A DNA stretch of 64,000 bases. It comes from Sclerodactyla briareus (Eukaryota > Echinodermata > Holothuroidea > Dendrochirotida > Sclerodactylidae). The DNA lies in assembly GCA_026419785.1 (NCBI GenBank), contig JAODTK010005902.1, forward strand, positions 62,001 through 126,000, read 5' to 3'. Made by a program: the position numbers and the translations under genes. Numbering within the stretch: position 1 is the stretch's first letter; each line of letters starts with the position of its first letter. The notes beneath the pieces were generated by a model. The model worked only from the letters and a program-made list of their open reading frames with translations, was not told the DNA's origin and did not search any database. Positions 29,001 through 38,352 of the stretch are shown here, one piece after another.

Positions 29001-32000
29001 GGACCATACCCACAAATTCCATGAAAATCAAAACAAACTCTGTAATTTCATTTTTCAACCTACACAGAATCGATGAGAACTTGTTGGATAAGTATTGCAC
29101 ACTAGGTGTGAATTTGGGAAATTTAGAGCTTTGCTGCCTATAACTTTTAAATTCTGGCGAAAGATAGGACGATGAGGTGGCCAGATTAGCAGATTATGAA
29201 TAGAGAGAGAGGAGGCTGTAGGGGTCAGTAGGTGTGATGGTTACTTGGTGCAAGAAAGACATCAGAACTTCAGCTAAATGTTTACTTATTTGACAGAATT
29301 AAACAATGGAATACATACATAATTCCCTGGTTGTTCAGTGTGATGTCATGCGTTATGAACAAATGGGATCTCCCCGATTTCATCTGAATAAGGATCAAAA
29401 CGTTGAAGGCCAATAACTTCACATAGAACATCGTATTTAAATGGGGTTTGGACTTTAGATAGATACAGTTTTCTATTCCATCTGTTGTAGTCGTTGTATC
29501 CAAGCCTGCAGTTGTCCTCTAAAAAATACTGTTTCAAAAGTTATGAAAGTATAAGGCATTTTTATGAATATTAGAGAAAATAAGTCCCCCCTGCCAACTT
29601 CTCAAAAGCACTGCCCACAAGTTCATTTGTGAACCAGATATCAGTCAAGTGTAATTTCAATTCTGCTTTGTGCCAGTGGAACTTACATTTGTTATGAAGA
29701 AAGACAAGCAGTTTTGACTCCTAGCCAGATGGTCACTGTTATTGGGATTTCTGTGAGGCCAGAGGAACTTGACTTGGACGAGGCTGTCATGCTGAAGGTT
29801 CAGGCTGTAGACACAAGTCCGTATGCGGTTATGAACCTCAGCCAGGAAAGCACTATAGTTACCTGTTGGCAGAGGGATACAAACCATTAAATACATTTAT
29901 GGAAGTCTGAAACTACAACAAATTTAAACTAAAATCCAAGTCACTCAGTGATCAGAATATGAAATCAGTATATGATCATTTAACAGTATAACAAGCCAAG
30001 TACACGAACACTAAGGCAAAGTAGACATAGTTATTGTGTTTGAAAGTAAACATAAACACACTTCATACGGACTTATGTACACAGTACAGTCGCTAGATTG
30101 ATCCCTCAAACACAAGTAGCATAAAATAGCTTAACACTAAAAAAAAATATTCAGGAAATTTGTTGAGGACAAATTCAGGAAATAATACCAAGGGCAAAGT
30201 TTGGCTGAGTAATATCTCAGTTTATGATAATTTCATTCATAAACATTATTGATCATTCCTATTATGTTCATCTCCACTAAGATATCATCAATATCACTCT
30301 TGTACGGAAAGGTAAATAAATTGTTACAGTATGAGCATACTACTATTTAAAACGTTTTCAAATGATATACACTGCCCTGTAGTACATATCTTCTCTCTCA
30401 GTCAAGTCAACTCCTTTAGATAAAATAACATCTCTTTCATCTCAATTATCTTCTGAACTACTGCTTTCCAAATGATCCATATCTGCGTGATGCAGACAAA
30501 GATTCCCCCAAATGCACCCCTGGCCCGAAACAAACATTTGAGAAGATTAAAGAATGGGAATGAGCTGAAATTGAACACTTACCCTTATCATCACTGAAAG
30601 TAGTGTAGGCAATTAAAGATCCATCTTGGCTCAATGAGCATTGCCTAATGTTCAACTTTGTCTCGAACGTATACAATTTCTGTAGGTAAAAAAAAAATGG
30701 AACAAAAATATTGTCTCACTGTACCATCGCTGGAAAGAAATAGGTTAACTGAGTCAATCTCTCCACAGAAACACTCCTGCTAATAAAGACTGTTAAGGAG
30801 CAGCCAGCTTTTCCATCGAATCATTGGCGAAGCCCAGTAGCTGATTCGGACCTGTGTGAGAACAACCAGGCACTGCATTAGCTACTGCTGTTGCATTGCT
30901 TGAGTAGTTTGGATTGTGTACCAATCACTGTGTACCTAGTGCTTCGAGCATCTCAATGATAGGCACTAGGAAATCCCTATATAGTGACGGAGGGCCACAA
31001 GATATCACAGTAACCTCATACAAGAATTTTTTGCTCAAAGACCGATCAGGGTTCCAGCCTTGGTATTCAACCAGTTTGAATTTTGATTTTCAGTTTACCA
31101 CCCGGTTCGAAAACTTACCAGCTGGTTGGAAACATTTGGCATCTGGTTTAATTTCTGCTACAAAATTCAAAATTTGAACAGTTTGTGAATAATATACTGA
31201 TTTTGAATTAGAGACCAATCACACCCCTAGAGCTTGTTTGATACAGTAAGTGCCAATATCTATTAGGCATACACAAGCCTTTTATTATTTAATGGGTGCG
31301 AGAACCTGATCGTATCCCCCCCCCACCCACCACGCCTAAGGTGCGAGTGGGCCATCTTCTACCTGGTTTGACAATTTTCCTGGGTAGAACCCCGCCAATG
31401 GTCAGTATAACAGTACATTATGGTAGTCAAACTTCCTGACCCGGCCACTTTCAGCCATTCCGAGTGTGCCGACAAGGCACGAAATCCGCTATTGAGAAAT
31501 TCCCCTTGTGAGTTGTGATGTCTCCAGGGAACTGCAGGATTCCCTTTTATATAATGTATATAATTTTGAAACATGTACTTTTGAAAACCCCATAACAAAT
31601 TAATCACAAATGAGATCTGAATAAAACTTTACAGTACAACATTGTACTGTAAGTAAACCGATATATTAAAGAATAACCCATAACCCATATATCTAAATAC
31701 ATATATATATAAATACATGTCAATACAGAGTTGAGATATTAATACATGTCAATACATAGTTGTTCTGTCTTTCCGTTATCAAAGTTCCTCTTCATTGATC
31801 CTGAAGATGTCAGAAAGAGTTCCTAGAATTCCTCAATTAATTCCTCAAAAGTAAATTGAACTCAACCAGCCAACAAACTAGAACCTTCAAATTTGGCCGG
31901 TGTTGGTGGAGTTTTGATGTTTACTCTTTTCACCTGCGCTAATTCACAGGATATCTGTCAAAAGATCAGCTGGTTCCAAATTAACCTCACGAGCACATTT

Positions 32001-33954
32001 ATTCTTTAATTCAAGGGCAGTTATTGTCCATTTCCCAGGAAATGAAAGAGAAAGTAGAATCGATAATCGAAACCGAAATTTATAAGAGGTTTCCATGTCA
32101 CTTTATTGACTCTCTTTGTTGTGATTGAAATACATCAGGAATCACAATTTGTTAAGTCTGTTAGGTTTGAAACTCAATTTAAATTCTAAGTGGGAGGTGT
32201 TTGTAGAATCCTCGCATAGGATTATTAGAAATACCGAAAAAACGTTGGTGATGAATGGAGATGTGATGATAAGGCCACTCCATCTAGGAGAAGAGGAACT
32301 TGGTGATTACTAGGAAGCCAGAGGTATAAGTGATTCCTGACTGATTCTGAGTAATTCCTACTTTCGTGTTCACAAGGTTCACATACTTTGCCTTCTGTTG
32401 ACCTCAAACGACCTTCACCAGACCCTAAAATGATAGGATTCATGTACTCATTATAGGGAATGCACATACCAAATATAAGTCGGATCCATCCAGGTTGCAA
32501 TGTGATTGTATTCACAAGCGGAATTGGCCAAAATATCAATTGTATCCAATTTTTCCAGGAAAATGCCTCATTCTCACCCAAAACAAAAGCACTACACTCC
32601 CTCGGGAAACTACATGGGAAAACTACATACCAAATTTTAGCTCGATTGCATCCAGCACTCTGGACTTACTGTGATAAAAGGTTTTCAGGATTTGACCTCT
32701 AGTTAACCTTCAGAGTCCTTTGACCTTACCTAACACAATAGGAATCATGGACTCATCATGGGAAACCGGACATCAAGTATGAGCTTAAATCCATCCAAGT
32801 GGGGTCGGTATCAATTTTCAACAATTCCCATTTTTTCACACATTGAAAAAGACCCCAATAACACAAGAACAATAAGGTTCTTTGCTCCATTGCTCCCAGT
32901 ATGAAAGGTGCATTACATTTTTTAGCCTGGACTGGACACAAAAGCATTAAAGATTTATCATGATTGCAAGGTTTTCAAACGTTTACCTGTGTTGACTAGA
33001 TGAAAATTTCAGCATGACCCTGAAAACAATAGGTTCATGTATCATTATGGGGCAAGGCCCTCATGGCTTGATCAGTCCAAATCATCTTGCAACGAAAACA
33101 GGGTGATCTCTATGAACTGAGTGTATTCGGGGAGTGTGCACCCAACATGATGGAGATAGACTCATTCCTCCTGGTTTCCATCTTCCAAGGAGCCCAGGTG
33201 CAAAACTATTATAGTATTGGAGGGATCAAGCAAGTGTGCTGATTAAAAGATGGTGAAGGAAGCGGGGACAAGAATTTATTCTGCTTTACACCATTTCTGT
33301 CCAGTATATATACCGTATTCAGTCCGCTGAGCGCCCATCTCCCGGGTTGAGGCAAACAATGTCTTGCTAATTCCAACATGCAGTGCTTCCAACTCCCACC
33401 CCCCCCCCCCTCACAACCCCCTCTCCACAAATGAACAAAAACCCTCACCAACCAACGATCGTTCATTTCTGCCCATAACAAGGTATATTCTGTGCATCTT
33501 GCCCGATAAACGTCAGTACAGACATGTATAACAGCTGGAGTGCTTGTGATTACGAAAACTAATTATACTCTCGTGAGCGCCCATCCTGAAACTGCAAGGC
33601 CCGGTCGCTCTAGCGAATGAATGTGGTACTACGGAAGAAGTAAATTATTTCATCAGAAAGCACAGCACAGCAAACACAGCAACTGTAACTGCCAAAACGA
33701 AAGCGGTAGTATAAACTGGTTCACAAGATTTTTATTTCAAATTATTCAGAATTTTTAATTTTGCACAACTTTACCCTCCCTCACAGCCTCAGTCCGCTGT
33801 ACAACTTACTGTGAACTTCTGAGTAGCTGGGTGAAATGTGCCGACATAGGACACTTGCCTCTTGGGAGAGGAAAAAGGAGTTGCCATCCCAGGATGAAGC
33901 AGACATGATTCCGCTCCTGGCCAACAACTACTCGCAAATTGATATTCCGCTCAC
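10982..33954 (-). CDS. GSAP: Gamma-secretase-activating protein homologue (partial, multi-exon)
   Basis: In vertebrates GSAP (PION) has an N-terminal beta-propeller-like half and a helical C-terminal half and is reported to modulate gamma-secretase cleavage of APP; its role in invertebrates is unknown. Exons on the minus strand reproduce human GSAP order: KLYTFETKLN (LYTFEKDLQ in human), FLAEVHNRIR, GLYTINLRRTG (LYYIDLKKSRS), DYSIFCVHSG (TYSVFYIHKG), GYVLVYSPGVLQHLVNV (YYVAVYLPGHFFHLLNV), ILPGTVMPLLVDGSVISCNSG, and QYFLEFIISSTY (DLIQEFIIASSYW). Splice sites are canonical and phases agree across most junctions. The first exon(s) and everything after about the middle of the protein are missing or unrecognised. 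Frame problems occur in the exons at 33810, 29315, 17151 and 14101, while seven others are clean, which suggests a working gene in noisy sequence rather than a pseudogene. Span given is first to last confident exon. Confidence 0.85.
11542..11709 (-). CDS. GSAP: GSAP exon N
   Basis: A 168-bp clean exon of exactly 56 codons between cttttgacag and AACG|gtatgtcc, phase 0 to 0. It encodes IMSHLTHDPTDLNL, PQYFLEFIISSTYTAIRK and IIRSFPYTTELPNPQLVT, matching human IIQWISENVS, DLIQEFIIASSYWSVY and LLPYSSVLTWDTEIPGITLVT. Confidence 0.95.
12509..12893. mobile_element. MITE with ~40-bp terminal inverted repeats
   Basis: The left end reads gagctttagatttc then gacggcaacggcaacgtatg. The right end in reverse complement reads gtggctttagattccacgac then gcaacggcaacgtatga. 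The interior is about 300 bp and repeats caacgtg words. It has no transposase, and no clear target-site duplication was found, so the superfamily is open. It lies in a GSAP intron and overlaps the misleading ORFs at 12292-12968. Confidence 0.8.
13947..13972. repeat. (TA)n microsatellite
   Basis: A short run of alternating TA in a GSAP intron. Confidence 0.9.
14101..14248 (-). CDS. GSAP: GSAP exon M (one extra base)
   Basis: Acceptor cactctttacag, donor AGAG|gtatgtg. Both neighbours demand phase 0, but the exon is 148 bp, one base too long. A single shift near its start joins ELILR to DNNPPDCLSDSWMKPLPYQ and LAKSVLHYFNIQARDNQSRE, matching the human LLQLLQN...MAALHCALYCGQG helix region. Confidence 0.75.
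14341..14433 (-). CDS. GSAP: GSAP exon L
   Basis: A 93-bp clean exon between ctccatgcag and GAGT|gtaagttg, phase 0 to 0, 31 codons. It begins GSVISCNSGSSPSKEKE, matching human GSLVLDCCSGKLYRA, and ends QRVDTWS. Confidence 0.85.
14633..14732 (-). CDS. GSAP: GSAP exon K
   Basis: A 100-bp clean exon between cgatgctgctag and TGAT|gtaaagat, phase 2 in, phase 0 out. It encodes TLTMQNENTAACFIWWAW and NILPGTVMPLLVD, matching human MIDMLPHCPLQSL just before the SGSLVLDCCSG motif. Confidence 0.85.
14913..15084 (-). CDS. GSAP: GSAP exon J
   Basis: A 172-bp clean exon between ttggtatcatag and GGTG|gtgagtat, phase 1 in, phase 2 out. It encodes GYVLVYSPGVLQHLVNVHLR and PGHHLGIPSVVEVDKR, matching human YYVAVYLPGHFFHLLNVQHP. 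This is one of the best-conserved exons. Confidence 0.93.
16253..16345 (+). mobile_element. SINE/LINE 3' tail (gcgc...gcgctatataaat)
   Basis: The pair tgtaaagcgc and ggcgctatataaat followed by a TAATA-type microsatellite is a 3'-tail pattern seen in many animal SINEs and LINEs. Further copies of the pattern lie at 17925, 18270 and 44640. The body is not defined. Confidence 0.6.
17151..17451 (-). CDS. GSAP: GSAP exon I (Ser/Pro-rich insert, frame break)
   Basis: Acceptor ctccaatatcag at 17452. Following the phase of exon H, the first part is Ser/Pro/Arg-rich (SGSSHMLPNPSSQSQ) and hits a stop at about 17230. In another frame, open throughout, the second part reads REATLVDIDYSIFCVHSG, matching human GQITYSVFYIHKG. 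One frame change near 17280-17330 would join the two. A donor AGCG|gtagcc at 17150 gives phase 1, fitting the next exon, but human residues between the two are unaccounted for, so a small exon may be missed. Confidence 0.68.
17925..18355. mobile_element. Two opposed SINE/LINE tails
   Basis: At 17925-18000 an ATT-rich run precedes cattataaagccttttcc and caaagcgctgtacaatg (minus orientation). At 18268-18355 ctgtaaagcgcttgggcac and ggtgctataataa are followed by a TAT-rich run (plus orientation). The two tails therefore point outward from a shared ~270-bp block. Confidence 0.5.
18568..18608 (-). CDS. GSAP: GSAP exon H
   Basis: A 41-bp clean exon between gtttctctacag and GCAG|gtgagcg, phase 2 in, phase 1 out. 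It encodes NGLEDDPLSDIIAG. Phases fit both neighbours. The gap before it holds the GC-rich island at 19.4-23.5 kb. Confidence 0.7.
19321..19412 (+). repeat. Left inverted-repeat arm of the GC-rich island
   Basis: It contains gcaactttgcaccccacccc, a C-run, gcgccattga, atcttttacagtagtc and ggctggcaaccct. The reverse complement of 23551-23622 gives the same words in the same order, apart from the length of the C-run and a few substitutions. Confidence 0.85.
19413..23550. other. ~4.1-kb GC-rich subrepeat island in a GSAP intron
   Basis: Base composition shifts sharply to GC-rich and CpG-rich compared with flanking intron. Three kinds of degenerate tandem subrepeat follow: ~35-50-bp units with gaagagtc and cggctc (20300-21200), about three ~185-bp units with gtccacggagta and gtctctcatcgacag (21250-21850), and ~85-95-bp units with tgtcgggacctccgggccgt and acaccccgttc (22980-23480). 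A-runs interrupt it near 20420 and 20750. Open frames (up to 241 codons at 22513-23238, minus) look like by-products of GC content; I see no known domain. It could be a non-coding transposable element, an rDNA-spacer-like insertion, or a large satellite-like block. Confidence 0.8.
23551..23622 (-). repeat. Right inverted-repeat arm of the GC-rich island
   Basis: It starts agggttgccagcc and holds gactactgtaaaagat, caatggcgcc and ggggtggggtgcaaagtgc, the reverse complement of the arm at 19321-19412. The agggttgccag end resembles a DNA-transposon terminus, but it faces toward the island in both arms, so the two arms may instead be two inverted copies of one small repeat. Confidence 0.85.
24874..24925 (-). 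CDS. GSAP: GSAP exon G
   Basis: A 52-bp clean exon between tgaactttcag and AGAG|gtaatacc, phase 1 in and phase 2 out. It encodes DEGLPPFSLTDYHRTE. Similarity to human GSAP is slight in this low-conservation stretch, but its phase joins exactly to the exon at 18568-18608. Confidence 0.7.
25958..25981. repeat. (GT)n microsatellite
   Basis: About ten GT dinucleotides in a GSAP intron. Confidence 0.9.
26934..27060 (+). mobile_element. C-terminal fragment of a GIY-YIG-type retroelement protein
   Basis: The plus frame reads DVYKRRFKEAIRIHRRTT then TMNRDIGQYNLSHI. The pattern RRxKEAxxIxxRxxxxNRDxGxYxLSHI is typical of the C-terminus of retroelement polyproteins carrying a GIY-YIG endonuclease region. 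Upstream at 26710-26930 sequence after a good acceptor-like tract (ttttcttacccacag) stays open in several frames but is not identifiable. It is a fragment on the opposite strand to GSAP. Confidence 0.55.
27482..27549 (-). CDS. GSAP: Candidate GSAP exon F
   Basis: After acceptor tgtgttttgcag (phase 0, fitting exon E) the frame reads AVGHDQLLQVAEVHLPSLLC and stops soon after. EVHLPSLL could correspond to human EVPLDISL. The donor (CACA|gtaggg) is weak and its phase does not match exon G. Treat as a candidate only. Confidence 0.35.
27935..27981 (-). CDS. GSAP: GSAP exon E
   Basis: A 47-bp exon between ttaccttaaag and CATG|gtgagtag, phase 1 in, phase 0 out, clean. It encodes IGLYTINLRRTGPSM, matching human RLYYIDLKKSRSIL. 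Confidence 0.82.
29315..29516 (-). CDS. GSAP: GSAP exon D with in-frame TGA
   Basis: The acceptor ttttttagag keeps phase 0. The frame reads DNCRLGYNDYN, then DVLCEVIGLQRF, EIGEIPFVHNA, a TGA at 29346-29348, then HHTEQPGNY. The stop falls where human has the Trp of FVWAQWD, so TGG changed to TGA (or a base error) is the simple reading. Using the donor TAT|gtattcc gives 202 bp and phase 1 out, which fits the next exon; another donor lies 4 bp away. Confidence 0.7.
29687..29862 (-). CDS. GSAP: GSAP exon C
   Basis: A 176-bp exon between ctgccaacag and AAAT|gtaagtt, phase 1 in (completing Gly) and phase 0 out, clean frame. It encodes NYSAFLAEVHNRIRT and VQVKFLWPHRNPNNSDHL, matching human LLVEIHPVNNVKV and WVQFLYPHIESHPLPENHL. 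Confidence 0.92.
30583..30679 (-). CDS. GSAP: GSAP exon B
   Basis: Acceptor tttacctacag and donor AAGG|gtaagtg bound a 97-bp exon, phase 0 in and phase 1 out, with a clean frame. It encodes KLYTFETKLNIRQCSLSQDG and then a stretch ending FSDDKG. This matches the human LYTFEKDLQVFSCSVNSE propeller blade. Confidence 0.92.
30684..33809 (-). other. GSAP intron between exons A and B
   Basis: A 3.1-kb intron without other recognised genes. Apart from the tandem repeat at 32370-33110 it holds short A/T microsatellites near 31690-31760 and a C-run near 33395. Confidence 0.6.
32370..33110. repeat. Degenerate ~240-330-bp tandem repeat
   Basis: Three diverged units share ataggattcatgtactcat, accaaatat and gatccatccaagt-like words, near 32430, 32735 and 33025. 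Style resembles the gaccttgaaatgacc modules in the hairpin-capped elements but the words differ. It sits in the intron between exons A and B of GSAP. Confidence 0.6.
33810..33954 (-). CDS. GSAP: GSAP exon A (N-terminal propeller, most upstream found)
   Basis: Acceptor aaaatctcag, donor ACA|gtaagttg (phase 0 out). The frame gives NLRVVVGQERN, then WDGNSFFLSQE, then RQVSYVGTFHPATQKFT, which follows the human segment with HVLNVERNGN and QTRQNE. About two single-base shifts are needed to join these pieces. The phase-0 donor joins exactly to the next exon to read TQKFT-KLYTFE. The initiator exon upstream was not found. Confidence 0.72.
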
Positions 33955-35491
33955 CTGAGATTTTGTACGAGAGAAAGTGAGAATTATTGTCAATGACGGT
34001 CATATAATGTAGCACAATGTGTATGCTCAGTGGATACACTGATTGGAAGCAAGTTTATCATATACTTTACAAATATTCTTCAAAGCCTGCAATTTAGGGA
34101 TGTTTAATACAAGCCCATGGTGTTAGTCAGACCGTGTGACACCCTGGGTTTTAGGTCTATCATATAATAAACACTTGAGCGCCAGTCTTTTCCAGCACTG
34201 TTTGGTGATTCTGTTTATCTTTCTCATCTGTCTTATTGTATTACATGAATGTCTATTTTTTCTATTCATATATTTTTGTAATTTCTGAACTTTTATGTGC
34301 GATATCATAATTTCCATTACTGGACAAAAGTTTTCTTACTTACTTATAATAATTAGCACTGAGAGATAGGCTCTCTAAATAAGGATTTTGTTGGCTCAAA
34401 GCCCAATGGTCATGTTACCATTTCTGCTATAGTGGACATATCTAGACCCTACCACACATTTGGGTATTTGGAGTTTTGAGCCTGTGCTTTGTTGGAGTTA
34501 TTCCAATTTACTTTTGAGGAATCTGTGACAGCTCATGAGGGAATAGTGGCGAAGGCTACCATGGACGCTACACCAGTGTGTAAAAAATGAGATTATTCTT
34601 TAATATCTTGTGAACCCTTTTGGTTTTATTTGAATCCCATCTTTAGTTTGTTTATTACAGGGCTTTCGAAAGTAATATGCAAATGTTCCAATTGATGCTT
34701 CTATTACAGGAGATCCTGCAGTAAAGTCACACTTGACGAAATGGCTTATTGTACCAATTGACACACGCTGATGACTGGAATCTGGTCTGGTGGTTGGCTG
34801 TAATAATTTGAGGCAATGGGGTACCAACGTCAAAAAAATTCAACATGACGGTTGGCCTTCAAGGAGGGCTTTTTTCTCACCGAATCTTGTAGTTTATTCG
34901 ATGTTATATTCACTAAGCGTGTAGAGGGAAAACAGGATTCATCGCTCCTTCTGAAAAAAAAGTTTCCCCGCCTTTCCCATCACACAAGTAGAACTTTTCA
35001 GCTCAGATTCGCCTTTTTCATTCATGAGGTCAGACTGGGTCATGAAGATGATAGTTATAGGAATAGATGGATATACTATAAGCTACATTTGTTCAATTTC
35101 CACAAAATTTGACAATAACAGACTTGTTGTGTTTTTTGTTTTTTCGCTGAAAATACAACTGTGCTGTTTGATTTCTGGGAATTGACGGCTTCAAGAAGCC
35201 GACATTAACGAAGTACCTGGGTGTTTCAATTACAGCAAGCTGGACTGACACCTGGCAGGACACACCTAATTCCTACATGGTACCCATAAGGCAGTGCATG
35301 TACAGTATTTGCGTGAGGCTTATGCATGCATATCCCCTATAATTGAAAGTTTGACATGGGCTATCAAACAAATTGTTTATAGGGAATATTTACAAAGTAA
35401 TTTTTTGGTGACATACTCACTGCATTTTGTTGAGATTAATAGTCATCTATAAGGTGTTGATAGGTCATTTCAATTTTTATACCAGTAGGAA

Positions 35492-36508
35492 ACTAGACAT
35501 GTGTAGGCGGGTAAACGCCCACGTGTATATCCCCACTTTTGAGCAATCATTGGGAGGAGGACGAAGTATCTAACACCCAAAAGACCCCCATTTTGGTCAG
35601 AAACCAAGACAAACTTTATCCACCAAGTTTTGTTGTTGTAATCCATGGGTGTGATAGACATGAATTATGCGAATTTGCCACATGATGGCTTTGAAATTAC
35701 TTCCAACTGTGAGGAACACATGTAGCCCCCCTCCGCCAAGTTCGTGTCAAATCTGACAAAGTTTGGAAAATCGCATAAATTTTGCAAGTTTGACCTCCGA
35801 TGACCTTGAAATGACCTCCACATTTTTTTTGGATTCACTATGTTCTTTCCACCAAGTTGTTCGTTCAAATCTGACAAAGTTTGGAAAATCGCATAAATTT
35901 TGCAAGTTTGACCTCCGATGACCTTGAAATGACCTCCACATTTTTTTGGATTCACTATGTTCTTTCCCACCAGTTTCTTTCAAATCTGACAAAGTTTGGA
36001 AAATCGCATAAACTTCACGAATTTGACCTTTGATGACCTTGAAATGACCTCCACATTTTTCGGGATCAACTATAGTCCCTACCCACCAAGTTTCGTTCAA
36101 ATCCGACTAACTTGAAAATTTCGCGAAAATTATGCAAATTAGCGGCCCCCAGCATTGCAGCGATCCCCCATTCTGAACTCAGCCGGATTTCACTAGGGCG
36201 GACACCAAGTGTTACAAAGTTTCAGATCCATCGGAATATTAGATTATAAAGAGTTAAGAGTTATTGTGCTAACCGGAAATCTTCAATCGTGGAAATTATG
36301 CAAATTAGCGGACCCCGTTCATGTGACGACGCCCACTTTCGAACTCATCCAAGATTTCACTAAGGCGGACATGTGTGCCAAGTTCGGCTGCAAACGGACA
36401 AAGTTTTGGAGGATTATTGCGGTAAACAATAAACGCGCGGCAGACGAGGACTCGGCGGCGGCGGAGACGGCGAAGCCAAAACCATAATATCCCCGAAGAG
36501 GGGATATA
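35492..36508 (+). mobile_element. Hairpin-capped modular element, copy A
   Basis: It begins actagacatgtgtaggcggg with a GGCG-loop-CGCC hairpin, and ends ataatatccccgaag and aggggatata, a perfect ATATCCCC/GGGGATAT hairpin. Between are about three ~115-bp modules carrying tgaccttgaaatgacctcc, caccaagtttcgttcaaatc and gacaaagtttggaaaatcgc, then cgcggcagacgagg and ggagacggcg near the 3' end. No ORF of note. Two further copies (44898-45671 and 61225-62378) share both ends, so termini are defined by comparison. Confidence 0.85.
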
Positions 36509-37718
36509 TTATGCATGCAACTGTATGGAAAGTTTGTGAATGCAATGGCAAGAAGGTATATACTTCTGTCTTTCTTTTCCTAGTCATGACAAGAGGTAAT
36601 TTAAATCAAAAACCTGGTATGATTGCAAATAATGTTAGTATTGAACATCCGTTATTCAGATTGGATATAGTAAGATGGGGTTTTAAAAAAAAAACAAGGA
36701 TATGGTTGGGTAAAAAAAACACCCCCCCCCCCCCTATTTCGCAGGGAGATGTTTAGCAAAAGTCATGATTTATTTCAGGTGATAGCTATATGGGTATAGT
36801 TTATTATAATTCAATATCTGGAACTTTAAGTCACTTCAGTGCCGATCACTAGAACTAGAACTGCATTGAATCAACGAAAATTAAGCATGGCGAAATCAGC
36901 AAAATTTGAAGTTTGTACCACATTTGGAAAACTTTCTCATGTATCTCCAGTTTCAATGATGTGAAGTTTATTTCAGCAGGTACACCATACTAAATAGTGG
37001 TAATCTTACAGATCTGTCATGTCATAAAATGGTTCAACAACTGGAGAAAACTGGCTTGTATTGACGTTTTTAACTTTTTACTAAATATTTCATTATATTG
37101 TTGCCGGATCATATGCACAGTAAGTATATGGCCGAGCATGGCACACAATACAAACAACTCTTCCACAATTGCAAACTACAAGATTTTTTCCAATTTTGTA
37201 TTCACTTCATAGTAGAGATATTAGCTTATACTAAAAGTTATCAATGCTAGTATGATTCAAAGTATTTCAGAAGAAACGCATGTTTTCTAAACTCTAACAT
37301 TGTTTTTTTTTGCCCTACCACTGTCTTTTTTTTCACCCCAAGTTGGAAAAATTTTGGGGGGTAGAAAAAACACCGTTTTTTGGATAAAACAACACTTTGC
37401 ATCTATGAAGAAAAAAAAAATGTTAGAGTCCCTTTAATTAAAGCAATCCCACTCCACACATTTAAGAACTAAAACCAAAACTGTACCTGTTTCCCATATT
37501 TTTTAATACAATTTTTAGGTAAATTGTTTTTTTACCCCACTCTACTATATTGGTTAGGGTTAGAGTTATTATAATCATGACTCGAGTTGACTGAGTAATT
37601 GGACTGACCTAGGGCCCTAGACTAGCAAATATTAACTAACAAATTGAGGCATAAGTGCACAACCCTAACCCTAACTAATATAATAACGTATCCGGATAGA
37701 ACGCGAACGGTATCATCA

Positions 37719-37900
37719 TCATCTCCATTTTATGTCAGTTGTTCTCATCACGATGAGGTATGTTAGAGAACGGTGCATGACATGTTTCCACCAACTTCTG
37801 TCTAGTGCCAGTTCGCTGTCGATGTTGAGTATCCTCAGATCATCGTTGACACATGCTGCCACACTTCCCTGGGCCTGCTGGGTGGTCTGCAACCAGAACC
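37719..37900 (-). mobile_element. 3' end of an RTE-like LINE
   Basis: The minus frame contains DDLRILNIDSELALDRSWWK. DLxxLN...ALDRxxWR is the usual C-terminus of RTE-type reverse transcriptases. It is followed by a gatgatgatgata microsatellite tail (37709-37722 on this strand), which such LINEs often have. Only the tail end is present. Confidence 0.55.
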
Positions 37901-38112
37901 TAACATAGCAATCACACCAAAACCTCTTCCCTACAGACCTGGAAACTACCCAATTGGTAAACCTGGAGACTCCCTCTGTAAACCTGTTCAAAGAATGGTA
38001 CCTTGAATCTTGAGATTTCAAATGGTCTGCAGTTTAGATATCCTCCAGCCTAAACAGATCGAACAGATCCATAGCAAATCAAACAGAATTAGTTTTCGAT
38101 GTATAGTGTATA

Positions 38113-38352
38113 TATCATAGCGTCAGCATCAGGAGCTCGGTCATTGCATAATGCATTATGAACAAGGAGAAGTCATGTGACAGTTAGATGATTGCCGATG
38201 TCGGGTCAGTATACAAACAACAAAAAAAATGCATTGCAAAACGACTGCAGTGGCACAACCAGTCAGTCACCTAATTGTCACGTGACTTCTGTGTGTTCAT
38301 AATGAATTTATGGCAACGACTGACTCATGATACTGAACCGGCTTTATGCAGA
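38113..38352. repeat. Foldback palindrome, ~80-bp arms
   Basis: Left-arm words cattatgaa, gaagtcatgtgacagttag reappear in the reverse complement of the right arm as cattatgaa, gaagtcacgtgacaattag, with further matching sequence outside them (catcaggagctcggtca against catgagtcagtcg). A spacer of about 75 bp lies between. It is MITE-like; no duplication was fixed. Confidence 0.7.

Noticed and set aside
29282..29503. Alternative frame of exon D reading LILIQMKSGRSHLF
   Set aside because: It looks like human YYIDLKKSRSIL, but exon E encodes that segment better and with correct phase.
37550..37675. ttagggttag and ccctaaccctaac, telomere-like
   Set aside because: Only one or two units in opposite orientation; too short for telomeric or interstitial telomere arrays.
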